A DNA stretch of 64,000 bases from Sulfolobus tengchongensis. GTDB lineage: Archaea; Thermoproteota; Thermoprotei_A; Sulfolobales; Sulfolobaceae. How positions within the stretch are numbered: the first letter of the stretch is position 1; every line of letters begins with the position of its first letter. The DNA is taken from assembly GCF_036967215.1 (NCBI RefSeq), contig NZ_CP146016.1, positions 772,501 to 836,500 of the forward strand, given 5' to 3'. The notes under the pieces are model-generated. The model did not search any database and was not told where the DNA came from. It saw only the letters and a program-made list of their open reading frames with translations. This document shows positions 63,113-64,000 of the stretch, in pieces. A program made the translations under genes and the position numbers.

Positions 63113-63760
63113 GGGTGTTTTTCTGTTTTTGCTTTTATTTTAACTTTTCGCGGGCATTCATCTCCGCTTTAAAAAGGCGAAGCTTTCTGCCCACATTTTT
63201 GTAATATTTTTCATAAATTGAATTTGGGGACTACCGCAGAGAGGCGAGGCTTGTCCGTTCTTTTGTCAGCAATTGATGTTGCAAACTTTACTGGATTTTC
63301 CTCGCCTGTCATATCCATTAAACCGCTTAAAGCTAAAATTGTTGCATCATAAGCTGGAAGGTTCGCCATCGGTGAAAAGTTACCAAATCCAGTTATAGAG
63401 CAATAAATAATTCTTGGATTATATTTCAATATATTCTCATAATCTACCTGTAATCTCTTTAATGCTGAAGGCCTATAATTCGTAACTATAACTTGAGCCT
63501 TTGATGAAAGTTTATAGAAAATCTCCCTTCCCTTTTCACTTTTTAAATTTATTACAACACTCTTCTTTCCCTTATTGACGCTTGCAAAATACACACTTAT
63601 ATCATTTATTATTGGCTTAACTTTCCTCCTATCATCCCCATCCGGAGGTTCAATCTTAATAACGTTTGCACCATATTCAGCTAATATTTGTCCTACTAAT
63701 GGTGCTGAAATATTATTACCCAACTCTAAGACTGTAGTGTTTTCCAGCATTCCATCTCAC

Positions 63761-64000
63761 CTAATATGATCTAGGTAGACCCAAAATATGATGTGCGATA
63801 TAAGCCAAAATGAGATTTTGCGTAATTGGAGCAACTTTGTAAAGTCGAGTTTCCCTTAATTTCCTTTCAATGCCGGTTTCAATCGCATAACCATAACCGC
63901 CAAATACGTCCATTGCAACATTTCCAGCTTCCCAAGCAATTTCTGAAGCTAAGTATTTTGATATGTTTGCATAATTCCCAACAAGTTCAGTATCGTTACC
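63761..64000 (-). CDS. Acyl-CoA dehydrogenase, C-terminal part
   Basis: Read leftward; the N-terminus lies beyond the window. The visible 79 codons contain ASEIAWEAGNVAMDVFGGYG, ERKLRETRLYKVAPITQNL and HHILGLPRSY, the C-terminal helical domain of acyl-CoA dehydrogenases, including the FGGYGY stretch near the FAD and the RD-like REtRLYKVAP region. It ends ten bases before the caiB start, whose ribosome site GGTGAG overlaps the stop, so they form an operon. Together they suggest CoA activation and desaturation of an acid, now disrupted by the IS in caiB. Confidence 0.88.
   Translation of the reverse strand, partial: GNDTELVGNYANISKYLASEIAWEAGNVAMDVFGGYGYAIETGIERKLRETRLYKVAPITQNLILAYIAHHILGLPRSY

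Larger units (their letters stand above)
61913..63205 (-). mobile_element. IS1341-like (IS200/IS605 group) TnpB-only insertion element
   Basis: About 1.29 kb. Boundaries are estimated from shared ends with the relic at 23379-23810: CTGACTT near 61913 and TTTCTGCCCACATTTTTGTAA ending near 63205. The left-end side (upstream of tnpB) has a subterminal hairpin with GGGCATT...CTGCCC (63150-63195). The other end has stem-loops at 61921-61945 and 61948-61986. It carries tnpB only, with no TnpA transposase, so movement would need a transposase in trans. It interrupts caiB. Confidence 0.8.
61516..63750 (-). pseudogene. CaiB/BaiF family CoA-transferase, broken by a TnpB insertion element
   Basis: The N-terminal part (63265-63750, 162 codons) reads VLELGNNISAPLVGQILAEY and GFGNFSPMANLPAYD through to the TSIAD segment with the likely catalytic Asp162. 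The frame then leaves homology and stops at 63211. The C-terminal part resumes on the far side of the IS (61516-61912) with DEQYARLCKALNKEDLLKF and RDYWVNLLGNADVPVALVLN, ending in TAA. Together about 294 codons are found versus about 390-400 for the family, so roughly 100 codons are lost. The start has a GGTGAG ribosome site inside the acyl-CoA dehydrogenase operon. CoA transfer to a carboxylic acid was its likely role. Confidence 0.88.

Noticed and set aside
1-64000. CRISPR arrays, tRNA, rRNA and prophage genes
   Set aside because: No regular spaced repeats, no tRNA-like T-loop words with matching arms and no viral structural genes were found by reading.

Overview
The window looks like chromosome from a thermoacidophilic archaeon of the order Sulfolobales (Sulfolobus/Saccharolobus type). 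Grounds: low GC, many leaderless genes with a TTTATA-type box 25-28 bases before the start codon, GGTGAT-type Shine-Dalgarno sites inside operons, archaeal binding proteins with an N-terminal membrane anchor, and a TnpB-only (IS1341-like) insertion sequence. The genus is inferred from these traits, not from a database match. No rRNA, tRNA, CRISPR array or replication gene was recognised.

Almost all recognisable genes belong to uptake and breakdown of aromatic, carboxylated or N-containing ring compounds, so the window reads as a catabolic island. Left part (1-25 kb): the N-terminus of a flavoprotein; a NMT1/SsuA-type ABC importer with its binding protein; a gentisate-dioxygenase-like bicupin; a Ni/Co permease; an M29/2,5-dihydroxypyridine-dioxygenase-like protein; an ACMSD-type amidohydrolase; luciferase-like monooxygenases; a kynurenine-formamidase-like cyclase; a 4,5-dihydroxyphthalate-decarboxylase-like protein; an amidase; an SDR; an orphan binding protein; and a ThDP enzyme. 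A degraded, internally deleted TnpB element lies at 23.4-23.8 kb.

Middle part (24-47 kb): two Rieske oxygenase alpha subunits, two beta subunits and one Rieske ferredoxin, mixed with amidohydrolases, a second ThDP enzyme, a second bicupin, a maleylacetate-reductase-like protein, a fumarylacetoacetase-family (FAH) hydrolase, an acetoacetate-decarboxylase-like protein, an S15/CocE hydrolase, a second decarboxylase-like protein co-transcribed with a beta subunit, and an enolase-superfamily enzyme. Right part (47-64 kb): two zinc-type dehydrogenases, two more bicupins, a frameshifted amidohydrolase, two more FAH hydrolases, a short hydratase, an extradiol (VOC) dioxygenase, and an acyl-CoA dehydrogenase/CaiB operon whose caiB is broken by an intact TnpB element.

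The genes fit a modular funnel: uptake by six MHS-type proton symporters, another MFS carrier and one ABC importer; ring activation by Rieske oxygenases or flavin monooxygenases; decarboxylation of ring acids by amidohydrolase or dihydroxyphthalate-decarboxylase homologues; ring opening by bicupins (gentisate type) or the extradiol enzyme; then FAH hydrolases, hydratase and reductases leading to central metabolites. Substrates are inferred. Most genes are single transcription units on alternating strands with tightly packed convergent ends, and no recognisable transcription regulator or ferredoxin reductase is encoded here.
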